A program made the position numbers and the translations under genes. Below are positions 1 through 8,145 of a DNA stretch of 64,000 nt, in pieces (position 1 is the first letter of the stretch; each line of letters starts with the position of its first letter). The stretch comes from an uncultured Bacteroidales bacterium (lineage in GTDB: Bacteria > Bacteroidota > Bacteroidia > Bacteroidales > UBA932), in contig CAJODQ010000012.1 in assembly GCA_905233345.1 (NCBI GenBank), positions 22,491 through 86,490 on the forward strand. The letters run 5' to 3'. Under the pieces are notes generated by a model. The model saw only the letters and a program-made list of their open reading frames with translations. It did not search any database and had not been told where the DNA came from.

Positions 1-10
1 ATCCATAGAA

Positions 11-57
11 AAACGCTGCCGGTGTCCCCGATTTTGGGACATCGGCAGCGTTTTTTT
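11..57 (+). terminator. REP-like hairpin followed by a T tract
   Basis: An 18-bp stem (11-28 pairs with 36-53, with one G-T pair) encloses a 7-base loop and runs into a T tract at 51-57, the form of an intrinsic terminator. The inner part, GTGTCCC-N7-GGGACAT, matches the palindromes downstream of the transposase gene (1121-1203) and at 53613-53686, so it is also a member of that repeat family. Confidence 0.75.
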
Positions 58-77
58 CTCCTTTTCGAAAATAAGAC

Positions 78-108
78 TTGACAACGGCCTTTCCTGATAT
101 TATCTTTG
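78..108 (+). promoter_or_regulatory. Bacteroidetes-type promoter for the RAYT gene
   Basis: TTGAC at 78-82 and TATCTTTG at 101-108 match the -33/-7 pattern (TTG, about 20 bases, TAnnTTTG). The leader from about 115 to the start codon is about 110-140 bases long and contains nothing else recognisable. Confidence 0.7.
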
Positions 109-221
109 TGATGTAACCGTTAGATTTGTGCTGAATGAAAACGATCTTTGAAACCGCTCTTCATCAGAAAGAGCAGCAGGAACATACGAATACGACATAG
201 ATTGGTTGGAAGCAGAAGAAG

Positions 222-1115
222 TTGGATACGAAGAAAAGGAATGTGGAGATGGGAAAGATGGAGTTTCAGTTGGTGACCACGGATCACCTTGTTGACAGGT
301 TATGGTTTCAGGATGATGATGATTTCAAGGCTGGTATGAATGGTGTGGCCGTCGTTGCTCATCTGTTGGAAATGGAAGTCTTGTCATTTATTCTTATGTC
401 TAATCACGTGCACTTTGTCCTATGTGGATGCCATGATGAATCGTTGATGTTCATCAATGAGTTCAAACGTCACCATTCGGCATACTTGCAAAGGAAGTAT
501 GGACTCAAGGAGTTCCTGCGACGGAATGATGCGGATGTTCAAAAGGTATCCACTGAAGACGAATCGCTCGAAAGGGCCATTGCCTATGTGCAGATGAACA
601 GCGTAGCTGCCAATATCTGCCTGCATCCTACCGGTTATCCCTGGGGAACGGGCAATGCCTTTTTCAAATTGACGCCCATTCATGGAAGAATCCTCGCGAC
701 CATGTCCCGGCGTTCCCAAATCAAGTGTCTCAGAAGCAATATAGAATTACCGGAATGCATCCGCATTTCGGATGGCTATGTCTTACCCGAATCATTCGTG
801 CAGGTTCGTTTTGTCGAAGATATTTACAGGACGCCCGCACGATTCAATTATTTTTTGAGCAACTCTTCAAAAGCAAAGCGGAAATTGGAGACGAACCCTG
901 ACCTTCCTTCATTCAGAGACCAGATTATTCTTTCCGCCATTCCTGATCTATGCCGGTCTCTCTATCGGCAACCGTCTCTCAACGAGCTGTCTTCAGGTCA
1001 ACAAGGAGAGGTCGTCAGGCAGTTGCGCAGGCGTTTCAATGCAGATATCCATCAGCTGGTCAGAGTGACTGGAATTGTATACCCGGAGATGGCCAGGATG
1101 CTTGACAGTATCTAA
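222..1115 (+). CDS. REP-associated tyrosine transposase (RAYT, Y1/IS200-like)
   Basis: Single-strand DNA transposase of the Y1 (HUH) superfamily; relatives bind and are thought to spread REP palindromes. The HUH motif is seen in MSNHVHFVL (about residues 59-67), and the segment AYVQMNSVAANI followed by YPWGTG matches the conserved RAYT region (Y-x3-NP-x-RA...YPW) that carries the probable catalytic Tyr. About 297 residues, with a C-terminal extension whose end looks helical, as in Bacteroidetes relatives that carry a DnaA/HTH-like tail. The track start at 222 is TTG; ATG codons at 249 and 258 are equally possible. The gene is flanked by hairpins at 11-53 and 1121-1203 that share a GTCCC-N7-GGGAC core, the expected RAYT context. 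By eye its base composition is more AT-rich than the neighbouring operons, consistent with acquisition. Confidence 0.85.
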   Translation: MDTKKRNVEMGKMEFQLVTTDHLVDRLWFQDDDDFKAGMNGVAVVAHLLEMEVLSFILMSNHVHFVLCGCHDESLMFINEFKRHHSAYLQRKYGLKEFLRRNDADVQKVSTEDESLERAIAYVQMNSVAANICLHPTGYPWGTGNAFFKLTPIHGRILATMSRRSQIKCLRSNIELPECIRISDGYVLPESFVQVRFVEDIYRTPARFNYFLSNSSKAKRKLETNPDLPSFRDQIILSAIPDLCRSLYRQPSLNELSSGQQGEVVRQLRRRFNADIHQLVRVTGIVYPEMARMLDSI

Positions 1116-1120
1116 ATACT

Positions 1121-1207
1121 GCTGCCGATGTCCCCAAACGTTGGACACCGGCAGCATTTTTCCTTCAAAACGATGTTGATGTCCCAAAATCAGGGACATC
1201 AACGACA
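1121..1207 (+). repeat. REP doublet downstream of RAYT (first hairpin also a terminator)
   Basis: Two successive palindromes: GCTGCCGATGTCC (1121-1133) with GGACACCGGCAGC (1143-1155), followed by ATTTTTCC, and GTTGATGTCCC (1175-1185) with GGGACATCAAC (1193-1203). The whole unit, including the spacer with GCAGCAT and CTTcAAAA, aligns with the solitary doublet at 53613-53693. The first hairpin with its T-rich tail probably ends the RAYT transcript. The unit lies between RAYT and the convergent lipoprotein gene. Confidence 0.8.
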
Positions 1208-1215
1208 TTTAGGAG

Positions 1216-1716
1216 TTATTTTCGTTTGTAGATATAGCGGTAAAAGAGGTGTGAGCCGGAAGGGTCTTGTCCGAACCAGTGGATCGGCCCGCCGACATTG
1301 TACGATTCTTCCCGAAGGATCAGCCTGTCGGTCGTTACTTCTGCCACATCATAGAAATAGCCCCCATTGATGAAGATATGGTTATATCTGTATTTCCACT
1401 GACCCTGTCCCCACTCATCCGACATCCCTTTGGCGCGAAAAGAGCCATTGTCCTTGAAGGAAAACTCCCTATAGGGAAAGACATTGTTGACATCCTTGAT
1501 CCTAACGAGTTTCCCGTCCTCCCATTCTTCTGACTGCGTCGAAACGAATACCCAGTCTTTACATAAAGTAGACACTTGGTATTTATTCTTTACCGACTGA
1601 TCGACGAAGTTTTCTCCGAAGAACTCGATTTGTTCACTCTCTTCAATGATAGACTCACAGGCAGACACCGGAAACAGTATCAATGCAACGGCAAACAGAA
1701 GGACAAGACGTTTCAT
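1216..1716 (-). CDS. small lipoprotein, lipocalin-like
   Basis: About 166 residues from the ATG at 1716. This start was chosen because it is followed at once by a lipoprotein signal (MKRLVLLFAVALILFPVSAC, Cys at residue 20); a longer reading to 1755 only adds a non-signal-like stretch. The mature part has no cysteine cluster or enzyme motif that I recognise. Its pattern (KDWVFVSTQSEEWEDGKL, FKDNGSFRAKG, WKYRYNHIFI, LILREESYN) resembles the short lipocalin-like beta-barrel proteins common in Bacteroidales, which are membrane-anchored and of unknown ligand. A sequence TACCTTCG on the minus strand (1744-1751) is a weak promoter candidate. It is convergent with RAYT, and by eye shares that region's lower GC. 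Function unknown. Confidence 0.7.
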   Translation of the reverse strand: MKRLVLLFAVALILFPVSACESIIEESEQIEFFGENFVDQSVKNKYQVSTLCKDWVFVSTQSEEWEDGKLVRIKDVNNVFPYREFSFKDNGSFRAKGMSDEWGQGQWKYRYNHIFINGGYFYDVAEVTTDRLILREESYNVGGPIHWFGQDPSGSHLFYRYIYKRK

Positions 1717-1805
1717 AAAAAAGATGTTTGCAGTATAGATGCACGAAGGTATCAAAATGTTGCGTCCTGACTGCCGAAAGATTTGTTATCGACAGCAAGG
1801 AAGCT

Positions 1806-2906
1806 TTATATTTCCTTCTCCCACAGAATCTCGTTCTGGACGCGGACGCTCTCTTCGTGGATGACGCTGAAGAGGGAGCGGATGAAATTTTCGTCCAGGT
1901 TCTCCCGCTGGCCTTTGCGGACCATGTTGTCGAGGAGGGCGTCCCAGCGGCCCATCTGGAGGATGGCGATGTTGTGGTCCCGCTTGTAGGCACCGATCTT
2001 TTCGGAGACGGCCATGCGGGCGTGGAGGATGGACAGCAGGTTCTCGTCGATGACGTCGATGCGGGCACGGAGCTGGTCGATGTTCTCGCGGTAGTCAGCC
2101 GATTCGCTGTCGGCGTCGCGCACCACGATATGCTCGCCGAGCATCACCCGCAGGGCTTCCGGCGTAAGCTGCTGCTTCGCGTCGCTCAGCGCGCAGTCCG
2201 GGTTGCAGTGTGATTCGATCATCAGGCCCTCCAGGCCGAGGTCCATGGCTCGCTGGCTGAGTTCCAGCAGGTATTTGCGGTCACCGCCCATGTGTGAAGG
2301 GTCGGCGAAGAAGGGCAGTTCGGGGAAGCGGGTGCGGAGCTCGATGGCGACGCGCCAGCCCGGATCGTTCCGGTAACCTCCGGTCTGCAGGGTCGTGAAT
2401 CCGCGGTGGATGACGCCCAGCTTTTTGACGCCGGCCCGGTTGAGGCGCTCCAGCGCACCGATCCAAAGTTCAAGGTCGGGGCTGACCGGATTCTTGACCA
2501 GCACGGGGATGTCGGTGCTGCCCAGCTTGTCGGCGATTTCCTGCATCATGAAGGGATTGGCGGATGTCCGTGCGCCGATCCACAGGATGTCAAGCCCATG
2601 GTCGAGGCAGGCCTGGATGTGATCTTTGCTGGCCACTTCCGTGCAGGTGAACATGCCGAATTCCTCCTTGACGCGCTGGAGCCACTTGAGGCCCGGCGTG
2701 CCGATGCCTTCAAAGCCTCCCGGATGGGTGCGGGGCTTCCAGATGCCGGCCCGGAACACGTGGATGCCGAAGCTGGCCAGTCCTTCGGCCGTCTTCATCA
2801 CCTGCGCTTCGCTTTCTGCGGAGCAGGGGCCCGCAATGACCATCGGGCGGGGGAGGGTGAAGAATCCCCATTCGGATATCGGAATCAGATCGAGTTTGTC
2901 TGCCAT
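1806..2906 (-). CDS. bifunctional DAHP synthase / chorismate mutase (type II)
   Basis: Carries out the first committed step of the shikimate pathway (phosphoenolpyruvate plus erythrose 4-phosphate to DAHP) and, in the C-terminal part, chorismate to prephenate. Residues about 1-265 are a class-I/KDO8P-synthase-type DAHP synthase: AGPCSAES near residue 25, FRAGIWKPRT, KNPVSPDLE, HRGF, DPSHMGGD and the IESHCNP region are visible. Residues about 275-366 are an AroQ chorismate mutase: RENIDQLRARIDVIDENLL, then the RMAVSEKIGAYKRDHN helix. This domain order and length (366 residues) are those of the Bacteroidetes fusion protein. It is the last gene of the minus-strand aromatic operon, 12 bases after tyrA, so flux into the pathway and the Phe/Tyr branch point are made from one transcript. 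Confidence 0.95.
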   Translation of the reverse strand: MADKLDLIPISEWGFFTLPRPMVIAGPCSAESEAQVMKTAEGLASFGIHVFRAGIWKPRTHPGGFEGIGTPGLKWLQRVKEEFGMFTCTEVASKDHIQACLDHGLDILWIGARTSANPFMMQEIADKLGSTDIPVLVKNPVSPDLELWIGALERLNRAGVKKLGVIHRGFTTLQTGGYRNDPGWRVAIELRTRFPELPFFADPSHMGGDRKYLLELSQRAMDLGLEGLMIESHCNPDCALSDAKQQLTPEALRVMLGEHIVVRDADSESADYRENIDQLRARIDVIDENLLSILHARMAVSEKIGAYKRDHNIAILQMGRWDALLDNMVRKGQRENLDENFIRSLFSVIHEESVRVQNEILWEKEI

Positions 2907-2918
2907 GGTGTCGTATAC

Positions 2919-3773
2919 TTATCGGATGATTTTCTTGATGCGGTTGGCCTCTTCGATCAGGGAGCGGATCTTGTCCTGATCGTAGTCGGCGATGGCGTCG
3001 CGGAACGCCTTCATTTTATCGATGTACGTGTCGATGACGCGGAGCACGTTGTCGTGGTTCTGGGAGAGGATCGGGACCCACATGTCGGCGCTACTCTTGG
3101 CCAGGCGCACCGTGGAGGAAAAACCGCCGGAAGCCAGGTCGAAGATGTGCTTCTCGTCTTTCTCCTTGTCGAGTACGGTAAGGGCCAGGGCGAAGGAGGT
3201 GACGTGCGAGATGTGCGACACGTAGGCCGTGTGCACGTCGTGCGACGAAGCGCTCATGAAGATCAGGCGCATGTTGAGCACGTCGTAGAGCTGTTCGACG
3301 GTCTTGAGAGCCTTGGGCGAGGATTCCTCTTGGTTGGCGATGATACAGGCCCTGCCGTCGAAGAGGTTGGGCATGGCCGCCCAGGGACCGGAGTACTCCG
3401 TGCCGGCCATCGGGTGGGTGGAGACATACTGCTCGCGGCGCGGATGATACTGCGTCGAGAGGTTGATCTGCTCCTTGGTCGAGCATACATCGATGACGAT
3501 CTTGTCGGTGGCCCCGGCGGCCTGGAAGTGGTCCAGGATGTCGCAGACCATCTTGACGGCAGTTCCCACCGGGACGGCGACCACCACGATGTCGCTGCGC
3601 TCCAGGCATTCCTCGTACGGTACGATCTCGTCGCAGAGCTGCATCTTGAGAGCGGCTTCCGCGTGGAAAGGTTCAGCCTCCACGCCCAGTACGCGGGTGG
3701 CGAAGCCCCTCCGTTTCAAGTCAATGGCCATCGATCCGCCGATGAGCCCGAGTCCAATGATTCCTATCGTCAT
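2919..3773 (-). CDS. tyrA: prephenate dehydrogenase
   Basis: NAD(P)-dependent oxidative decarboxylation of prephenate to 4-hydroxyphenylpyruvate, the tyrosine branch. The Rossmann motif GLGLIGGS sits at residues 7-14 of an N-terminal nucleotide-binding domain. Further family segments are VVAVPVGTAVKMV, IDVCSTKEQI, the HPMAGTEYSGPWAAM substrate region with its His, and a helical C-terminal domain with SHISHVTSFALAL and ASGGFSSTVRLAKSSADMW. Length 284 is usual for a stand-alone enzyme without ACT or mutase domains, which fits because the mutase is fused to the DAHP synthase next door. It lies 13 bases after the aminotransferase gene. Confidence 0.95.
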   Translation of the reverse strand: MTIGIIGLGLIGGSMAIDLKRRGFATRVLGVEAEPFHAEAALKMQLCDEIVPYEECLERSDIVVVAVPVGTAVKMVCDILDHFQAAGATDKIVIDVCSTKEQINLSTQYHPRREQYVSTHPMAGTEYSGPWAAMPNLFDGRACIIANQEESSPKALKTVEQLYDVLNMRLIFMSASSHDVHTAYVSHISHVTSFALALTVLDKEKDEKHIFDLASGGFSSTVRLAKSSADMWVPILSQNHDNVLRVIDTYIDKMKAFRDAIADYDQDKIRSLIEEANRIKKIIR

Positions 3774-3786
3774 ACGCCTGTCAGTT

Positions 3787-5001
3787 TTATCGGTTCAAAA
3801 TGTCCGCAATCTGCCTGCGGGCCTGCACCAGGACTTCTTCTTTGGCACAGAGGGAGATCCGGACATAGTCCGCTCCGTTCTTTCCGAAGATGAAGCCGGG
3901 GGTGATGAAGACGTCGCTCCGGTACAGGACCGTGTCGGAAACCCGCTCGCCCAGGCTCTTTCCTTCAGCCGGGGTCAGGGCTGCGTAAGGGTTGTCCGCG
4001 CCGACCTTTCCCCAAAGGAAAAGCCCGCTCGAGTCCGGGTCGTAGCGCACGTCCAGCTGGTCGAAGATGGCGCCGGCCAGCACTTTGCGGCGGGCGTACC
4101 CCGCATTTAGTTCGCTGAACCATTCCGGTCCCTGCTTCAGCGCCTCGACCGCCGCCAGCTGCAGGGGCTTGAACATGCCCGAATCCATCTGCGACTTGAC
4201 CTTCAGCACCTGGGCCACCAGGTCCCGCTCGCCCGCCACCATGCCGATGCGCCAGCCCGACATGTTGTGGGCCTTGCTCAGCGAATTGAGCTCCAGGCAG
4301 CACTCCTTCGCGCCCGGCGTGGCCAGGATTGAGAGCGGATGCTCGTTGAGGATGAAGCTGTAGGGGTTGTCGTTCACCACGAGGATGCGGTGCCGCAGGG
4401 CGAAGCCCACGATCTTCCGGTAGAGTTCCGGGGTGGCCGATGCGCCCGTGGGCATGTGCGGGTAGTTGACCCACATGAGCTTGACGCCCGAAAGATCCAT
4501 CTGCTCCAACGCCTCAAAATCGGGCTGCCAGCCGTTCTCTTCGCGCAGGTCGTAACGGATGATGCGCGCCTGGGTCAGCAGGGAAGCGGAGGTGTAGGTG
4601 GGATAGCCCGGGTCGGGCACCAGCACGCCGTCGCCCTCGTTGAGGAAGGCCAGGGCGGTGAGGAGGATACCCTCCTTGGAGCCCACCAGCGGCTGGATTT
4701 CACCCACCGGATCGAGCTTTACGCCATAATAGCGCAGGTACCAAGCAGCGAAGGCCTGGCGCAACTCCTCGATGCCCACGTAACTCTGGTAGGCGTGGGT
4801 GTCTTTGCGCTGCGCGCTTTCCGTCAGGGCGCGGATGGCGTCAGCAGGGGGCATGCCGTCCGGGGCGCCGATGCCCAGGTTGATGACGGATGCCTGCCCG
4901 GCGGCGGTTTTCCGTCGGTTGATTTCCGCGATCTCCTTCAGTTTGCGGGAGAAGTAGTATTCCTGGACCGAAGCGGTCCGCTTGGCGGGTTCGATGATCA
5001 T
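3787..5001 (-). CDS. PLP-dependent class I/II aminotransferase (probably aromatic/prephenate-type)
   Basis: Fold-type I aminotransferase of 404 residues. The PLP lysine is in NSLSKAHNMSGWRIGM; other family signs are the N-terminal GIGAPDGMPPADA, the YPTYTSASLL loop, NYPHMPTGA and NDNPYSFI, and a C-terminal FITPGFIFGKNGADYVRISLC with the substrate-carboxylate Arg. The sequence resembles the LL-diaminopimelate/aspartate aminotransferase subgroup. Its position between pheA and tyrA, overlapping the pheA stop by four bases (ATGA), points to transamination of phenylpyruvate and hydroxyphenylpyruvate, or of prephenate. The substrate is inferred from context; the fold is certain. Confidence 0.88.
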   Translation of the reverse strand: MIIEPAKRTASVQEYYFSRKLKEIAEINRRKTAAGQASVINLGIGAPDGMPPADAIRALTESAQRKDTHAYQSYVGIEELRQAFAAWYLRYYGVKLDPVGEIQPLVGSKEGILLTALAFLNEGDGVLVPDPGYPTYTSASLLTQARIIRYDLREENGWQPDFEALEQMDLSGVKLMWVNYPHMPTGASATPELYRKIVGFALRHRILVVNDNPYSFILNEHPLSILATPGAKECCLELNSLSKAHNMSGWRIGMVAGERDLVAQVLKVKSQMDSGMFKPLQLAAVEALKQGPEWFSELNAGYARRKVLAGAIFDQLDVRYDPDSSGLFLWGKVGADNPYAALTPAEGKSLGERVSDTVLYRSDVFITPGFIFGKNGADYVRISLCAKEEVLVQARRQIADILNR

Positions 5002-5831
5002 AAGGCTGCGGTATATTCGCCCAGGACGCGCAGGTCGTCGATGAGCGGCCGCACGGCGGAGAGCGCCTGGTTGTAGCGTTCGTAGCTGTCGAACGTGATG
5101 TCGATGTAGAAGAAGTACTGCCAGCGCTTGCCGGGAATGGGCAGCGACTGGATACGGGTCAGGTTCATGTCGTAGAACGACAGGATGGTGAGGATGTGGG
5201 CCAGGGAGCCGGGCTTGTGCGGCAGCGTGAAGCAGAGCGAGACCTTGTTGATGCTGTCCTTGGGCACGCGGATGGCGTCGTCCAGGATCAGGAAGCGGGT
5301 GAAATTGTCGCGGTAAGTCTCGATCTGCGGCGCGAGGATTTCCAGTCCGAATTCCTCGGCGGCGAGGGTCGAGGCGACGGCACCTACGCCCTGCAGCCCT
5401 TCGCGGGCAATGTCTGCGGCGCTCTTGGCCGTGTCTTCGCTTTCAACCATCTTGATCCAGGGGCACTGCTTCTCGAAGAAGGCACGGGTCTGGTTGATGG
5501 CCATGTAGTGCGTGCGGACCTCCCGGATGTCTTCCAGTTTCTGCCCCGGCATCGCCATCAGGTTCTGGTGGATCTGTAGGTAGACTTCTCCCTTGATCTG
5601 CTGGGGATTCTTGCGCAGCAGGTCGAAGTTGGGAATCAGACCGCCGGAAATGGTGTTCTCGATGGCCATGACGGCCGCATCGGCACGACCCTGCGCCAGG
5701 GCGCTGAACAGGTCGTCGAAGGTGGCACACTCCACGATCGAGATGGGCTCCGTCTCCTCGGGACGGTAGAACTCGCGTGCCGCCTGCTCATGGAAACAGC
5801 CGGAAAAACCTTGGATGGCAACGTTTTTCAT
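4998..5831 (-). CDS. pheA: prephenate dehydratase
   Basis: Converts prephenate to phenylpyruvate. 277 residues from the ATG at 5831, which overlaps the upstream stop codon (ATGA); the open frame extends much further upstream but that part is out-of-frame reading of the neighbouring gene. The dehydratase domain (about residues 1-180) begins MKNVAIQGFSGCFHEQAA and contains ENTISGGLIPNFDLL and the SEDTAKSAADIA region. It is followed by an ACT regulatory domain (about 195-275) with CFTLPHKPGSLAHIL and the ESRP-like allosteric segment here reading IQSLPIPGKRWQYFFYID. Feedback inhibition by phenylalanine is expected for the family. It is monofunctional, since the mutase is fused elsewhere in the operon. 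Confidence 0.94.
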   Translation of the reverse strand: MKNVAIQGFSGCFHEQAAREFYRPEETEPISIVECATFDDLFSALAQGRADAAVMAIENTISGGLIPNFDLLRKNPQQIKGEVYLQIHQNLMAMPGQKLEDIREVRTHYMAINQTRAFFEKQCPWIKMVESEDTAKSAADIAREGLQGVGAVASTLAAEEFGLEILAPQIETYRDNFTRFLILDDAIRVPKDSINKVSLCFTLPHKPGSLAHILTILSFYDMNLTRIQSLPIPGKRWQYFFYIDITFDSYERYNQALSAVRPLIDDLRVLGEYTAAL

Positions 5832-6736
5832 GCCTGTTTCTGCTGCTGGGCCATTTCCCGGGCTTTCCGACCGAAAATCACCTTGATGTCTTCCGTCAGG
5901 GCTTCCGGCGCTTCCAGCATCTGCGCGGGGTGCCGGAGCAGGCGCTCCCAGAATTTCATGGCGCTGACGAAGTAGAAGCCGTCGCAGAAGCGTTCGTCGG
6001 TCACGATCAGGACCGGCATGCGCTTGCCCACGACGATCTGGCCGTCTGCATTGACCACAGGCACCTCGGATTCCTTGCCCATCGCCATGAAGATGCCGGT
6101 GGTGCCGAAGTTGTAGAGATGGTGGTAGATGGCGGGTCCCTTGATGGACTTCATGTTGGTCAGGAAGAGCGAGGTATGGAAGGGGCTGAGCTTGATGATG
6201 GCGTTGGGCAGGATGCTGTGCTTGTCCATGAACTTGATAAGCCCCACCGACCATTTGATCAGGAAGTTGGGCGTCAGCGTCAGGATCCGGGCGATCTTGT
6301 CCGTGCCGTTGTTGGCGTCAATGTTGTTGTTGGCATCAATGGCGTCATCAATCTTCTGACGGATCTCGTCGAGGGTTTCCATGCCGGTGAAATCCAGTTT
6401 CACCAGGGCGTCCGGGGCATCGGGGCTCAGGTTCTTCTTGACGACAAAAGATACCTGGATCGTATTGTGCTTGTAGATACGGCCGTTCATGATGAAGCGG
6501 TTGAGGCGCGGGAAGCGGGCATACACCCGGACCATCGCGGCGATGATCAGATGCATATAGTTGTATTCCGTGCCTTTATCCGACTGCTCGATGATGAAGG
6601 CGTCCAGCGGTTCGCAGGGACAATCAAACTGGGTCATGTTCTGCGCATCGTTGCGCGTGGGCATGATGTGCGGGACAATGCGCTGGATCGGGTCGATATC
6701 TTTGACTTTCTTTCCGTCTGGTCTGAATCCGAACAT
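5828..6736 (-). CDS. 2-oxoacid dehydrogenase E2 acyltransferase-like protein lacking the catalytic His
   Basis: 302 residues resembling the catalytic domain of dihydrolipoyl acyltransferases (chloramphenicol-acetyltransferase fold), without lipoyl or subunit-binding domains. The fold is indicated by NYMHLIIAAMVRVYARFPRLNRF, the FHTSLFLTNMKSI segment and the C-terminal MPVLIVTDERFCDGFYF. In active E2 and CAT enzymes that last motif is H-x3-D-G; here the His position is Asp (DERFCDG), so ordinary acyl transfer is doubtful. It is the first gene of the aromatic operon and overlaps pheA by four bases. Relatives with the same replacement occur as stand-alone proteins in other gut bacteria as far as I recall. 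Role unknown; regulation or binding of a CoA/acyl ligand is only a guess. Confidence 0.75.
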   Translation of the reverse strand: MFGFRPDGKKVKDIDPIQRIVPHIMPTRNDAQNMTQFDCPCEPLDAFIIEQSDKGTEYNYMHLIIAAMVRVYARFPRLNRFIMNGRIYKHNTIQVSFVVKKNLSPDAPDALVKLDFTGMETLDEIRQKIDDAIDANNNIDANNGTDKIARILTLTPNFLIKWSVGLIKFMDKHSILPNAIIKLSPFHTSLFLTNMKSIKGPAIYHHLYNFGTTGIFMAMGKESEVPVVNADGQIVVGKRMPVLIVTDERFCDGFYFVSAMKFWERLLRHPAQMLEAPEALTEDIKVIFGRKAREMAQQQKQA

Positions 6737-6786
6737 AAGTAAGAATCGCGTACAAAAATTGAAGCCGCTAAGGTATAAAAAATATG

Positions 6787-6815
6787 AAAAAAGTCAGCTT
6801 TTTCGGCTGACTTTT
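6787..6815 (-). terminator. intrinsic terminator after rsmI
   Basis: AGTCAGC (6792-6798) pairs with GCTGACT (6806-6812), extended by an A run on one side and T run on the other, so the hairpin can work in both directions. On the minus strand it lies just after the rsmI stop and before the aromatic operon, separating the two transcripts. Confidence 0.75.
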
Positions 6816-6820
6816 CTACT

Positions 6821-7510
6821 TTATTTCGTGCTTTCTTTTTCCCGGTCTCCGCTGACAATCAATACGATTTCTCCCTTGGGCGGCGTTTTTGAGAAGTAGG
6901 TGAACAGTTCCTGCAGTGTGCCGCGGTGCGTGGTGTCGTGGAGTTTCGAGATTTCGCGCGAAACGGAGGCGGGGCGGTCGGGGCCGAAGACTTCCACGAA
7001 CTGGCCGAGGGTCTTGACCAGCCGGAAGGGGGATTCGTAGAAGATCATCGTCCTTTTTTCGGCGGCGAGTTCGGCGAGTTTCGTCTGGCGGCCCTTCTTC
7101 ACCGGCAGGAAGCCCTCGAAGCAGAAGCGGTCGCAGGGAAATCCCGAATTGACGAGTGCCGGCACAAAGGCGGTGGCGCCGGGCAGGGTTTCCACCTCGA
7201 TGCCCGCCTCGACACAGGTGCGGACCAGCAGGAACCCCGGATCGGAGATGCCGGGGGTGCCCGCGTCGCTGATCAGGGCGACGGTCTGGCCGGAGAGGAT
7301 GCGCTGCTTGACGCTTTCCACGCGTTCGTGCTCGTTGAACTTGTGGTGCGACTCCATCCGCGCCTGAATCTCGTAGTGCTTCAAAAGCACGGAGCTCGTC
7401 CGCGTGTCTTCGGCCAGAATCAGGTCGGCTTCGCGCAGGATGCGCAGGGCGCGCAGCGTGATGTCTTCGAGGTTGCCGACCGGCGTCGGGACGATATAGA
7501 GTTTGGCCAT
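6821..7510 (-). CDS. rsmI: 16S rRNA (cytidine-1402-2'-O)-methyltransferase
   Basis: SAM-dependent 2'-O-methylation of C1402 in the decoding centre of 16S rRNA. 229 residues from the ATG at 7510, beginning [20 protein letters not shown], the family's N-terminal signature. Also visible are [16 protein letters not shown], the [12 protein letters not shown] glycine-rich SAM-binding region, [14 protein letters not shown] and [11 protein letters not shown]. The tetrapyrrole-methylase fold is complete, though it lacks the extra C-terminal domain of the E. coli protein. The longer open frame upstream of 7510 is the antisense of tdk. A TACTTTTG box on the minus strand at 7533-7540 is the probable promoter. 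Confidence 0.95.
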   Translation of the reverse strand: MAKLYIVPTPVGNLEDITLRALRILREADLILAEDTRTSSVLLKHYEIQARMESHHKFNEHERVESVKQRILSGQTVALISDAGTPGISDPGFLLVRTCVEAGIEVETLPGATAFVPALVNSGFPCDRFCFEGFLPVKKGRQTKLAELAAEKRTMIFYESPFRLVKTLGQFVEVFGPDRPASVSREISKLHDTTHRGTLQELFTYFSKTPPKGEIVLIVSGDREKESTK

Positions 7511-7518
7511 TTTTTTCT

Positions 7519-7540
7519 TACCTTTGTTCCTGCAAAAGTA
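7519..7540. promoter_or_regulatory. overlapping divergent promoters for tdk (+) and rsmI (-)
   Basis: TACCTTTG at 7519-7526 reads toward tdk, and TACTTTTG on the minus strand at 7533-7540 reads toward rsmI. Only six bases separate the two -7 boxes and the whole region between the start codons is 36 bases, so polymerase binding for the two genes is probably mutually exclusive. Confidence 0.65.
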
Positions 7541-7546
7541 CGAAAA

Positions 7547-8143
7547 ATGTTCATAGAAAGTGCCAAAAACCCCGGCTGGATCGAAGTCATCTGCGGTTCC
7601 ATGTTTTCCGGCAAGACCGAGGAACTCATCCGCCGGCTCAAACGCGCCAAGTTCGCCAATCTCCGTGTCGAAATCTTCAAGCCCAAAATCGATACCCGCT
7701 ATTCCGAGGAATCCGTCGTGTCCCACCAGGGGAATTCGATTCTCTCCACCCCGGTCGATTCCGCCCGGAGCATCCTGGAGAAGGCGGAAGGTGTCGATGT
7801 CGTCGGTATCGACGAGGCCCAGTTCTTCGACGAGGCCGTTGTCGACGTGGCCCGGCAACTGGCTGAGCGCGGTGTCCGTGTCATCGCCGCCGGCCTGGAC
7901 ATGGACTACCTGGGCAAGCCTTTCGGCCCGATGCCGGCCCTGATGGCCACGGCCGAATACGTGACCAAAGTGCATGCGATCTGCGTCCGCTGCGGTGACA
8001 TCGCCCACCATTCCCACCGCCTTTCGAAGAGCGACCGCTTGGTGGAACTCGGTGAAAAGGATATCTACGAACCGGTCTGCCGCCACTGCTTCAAGCAGTT
8101 GCGCGAGCAGGACATCCAGTCCGGCACCTTGTTCGAGAAATAG
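7547..8143 (+). CDS. tdk: thymidine kinase
   Basis: Phosphorylates thymidine with ATP in pyrimidine salvage. 198 residues from the ATG at 7547 (an upstream extension of the frame is antisense to rsmI and lies above the promoter). Walker A is in [15 protein letters not shown] (about residues 16-30), the Walker B/DEAQ motif in [10 protein letters not shown], the glycine lasso region is [17 protein letters not shown], and zinc-binding cysteines are in [13 protein letters not shown] and CRHCFKQ near the C-terminus. This is the tetrameric type II (TK1-like) enzyme of normal length. It ends two bases before the convergent xth stop. Confidence 0.96.
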   Translation: MFIESAKNPGWIEVICGSMFSGKTEELIRRLKRAKFANLRVEIFKPKIDTRYSEESVVSHQGNSILSTPVDSARSILEKAEGVDVVGIDEAQFFDEAVVDVARQLAERGVRVIAAGLDMDYLGKPFGPMPALMATAEYVTKVHAICVRCGDIAHHSHRLSKSDRLVELGEKDIYEPVCRHCFKQLREQDIQSGTLFEK

Positions 8144-8145
8144 AT

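Noticed and set aside
5832..6254. N-terminal extension of pheA to 6254
   Set aside because: That stretch is the out-of-frame reading of the E2-like gene; the true start MKNVAIQGF overlaps that gene's stop.
4998..6800. Attenuator or T-box controlling the aromatic operon
   Set aside because: The 50 bases above the first gene contain no leader peptide rich in Phe or Tyr and no alternative hairpins apart from the rsmI terminator.
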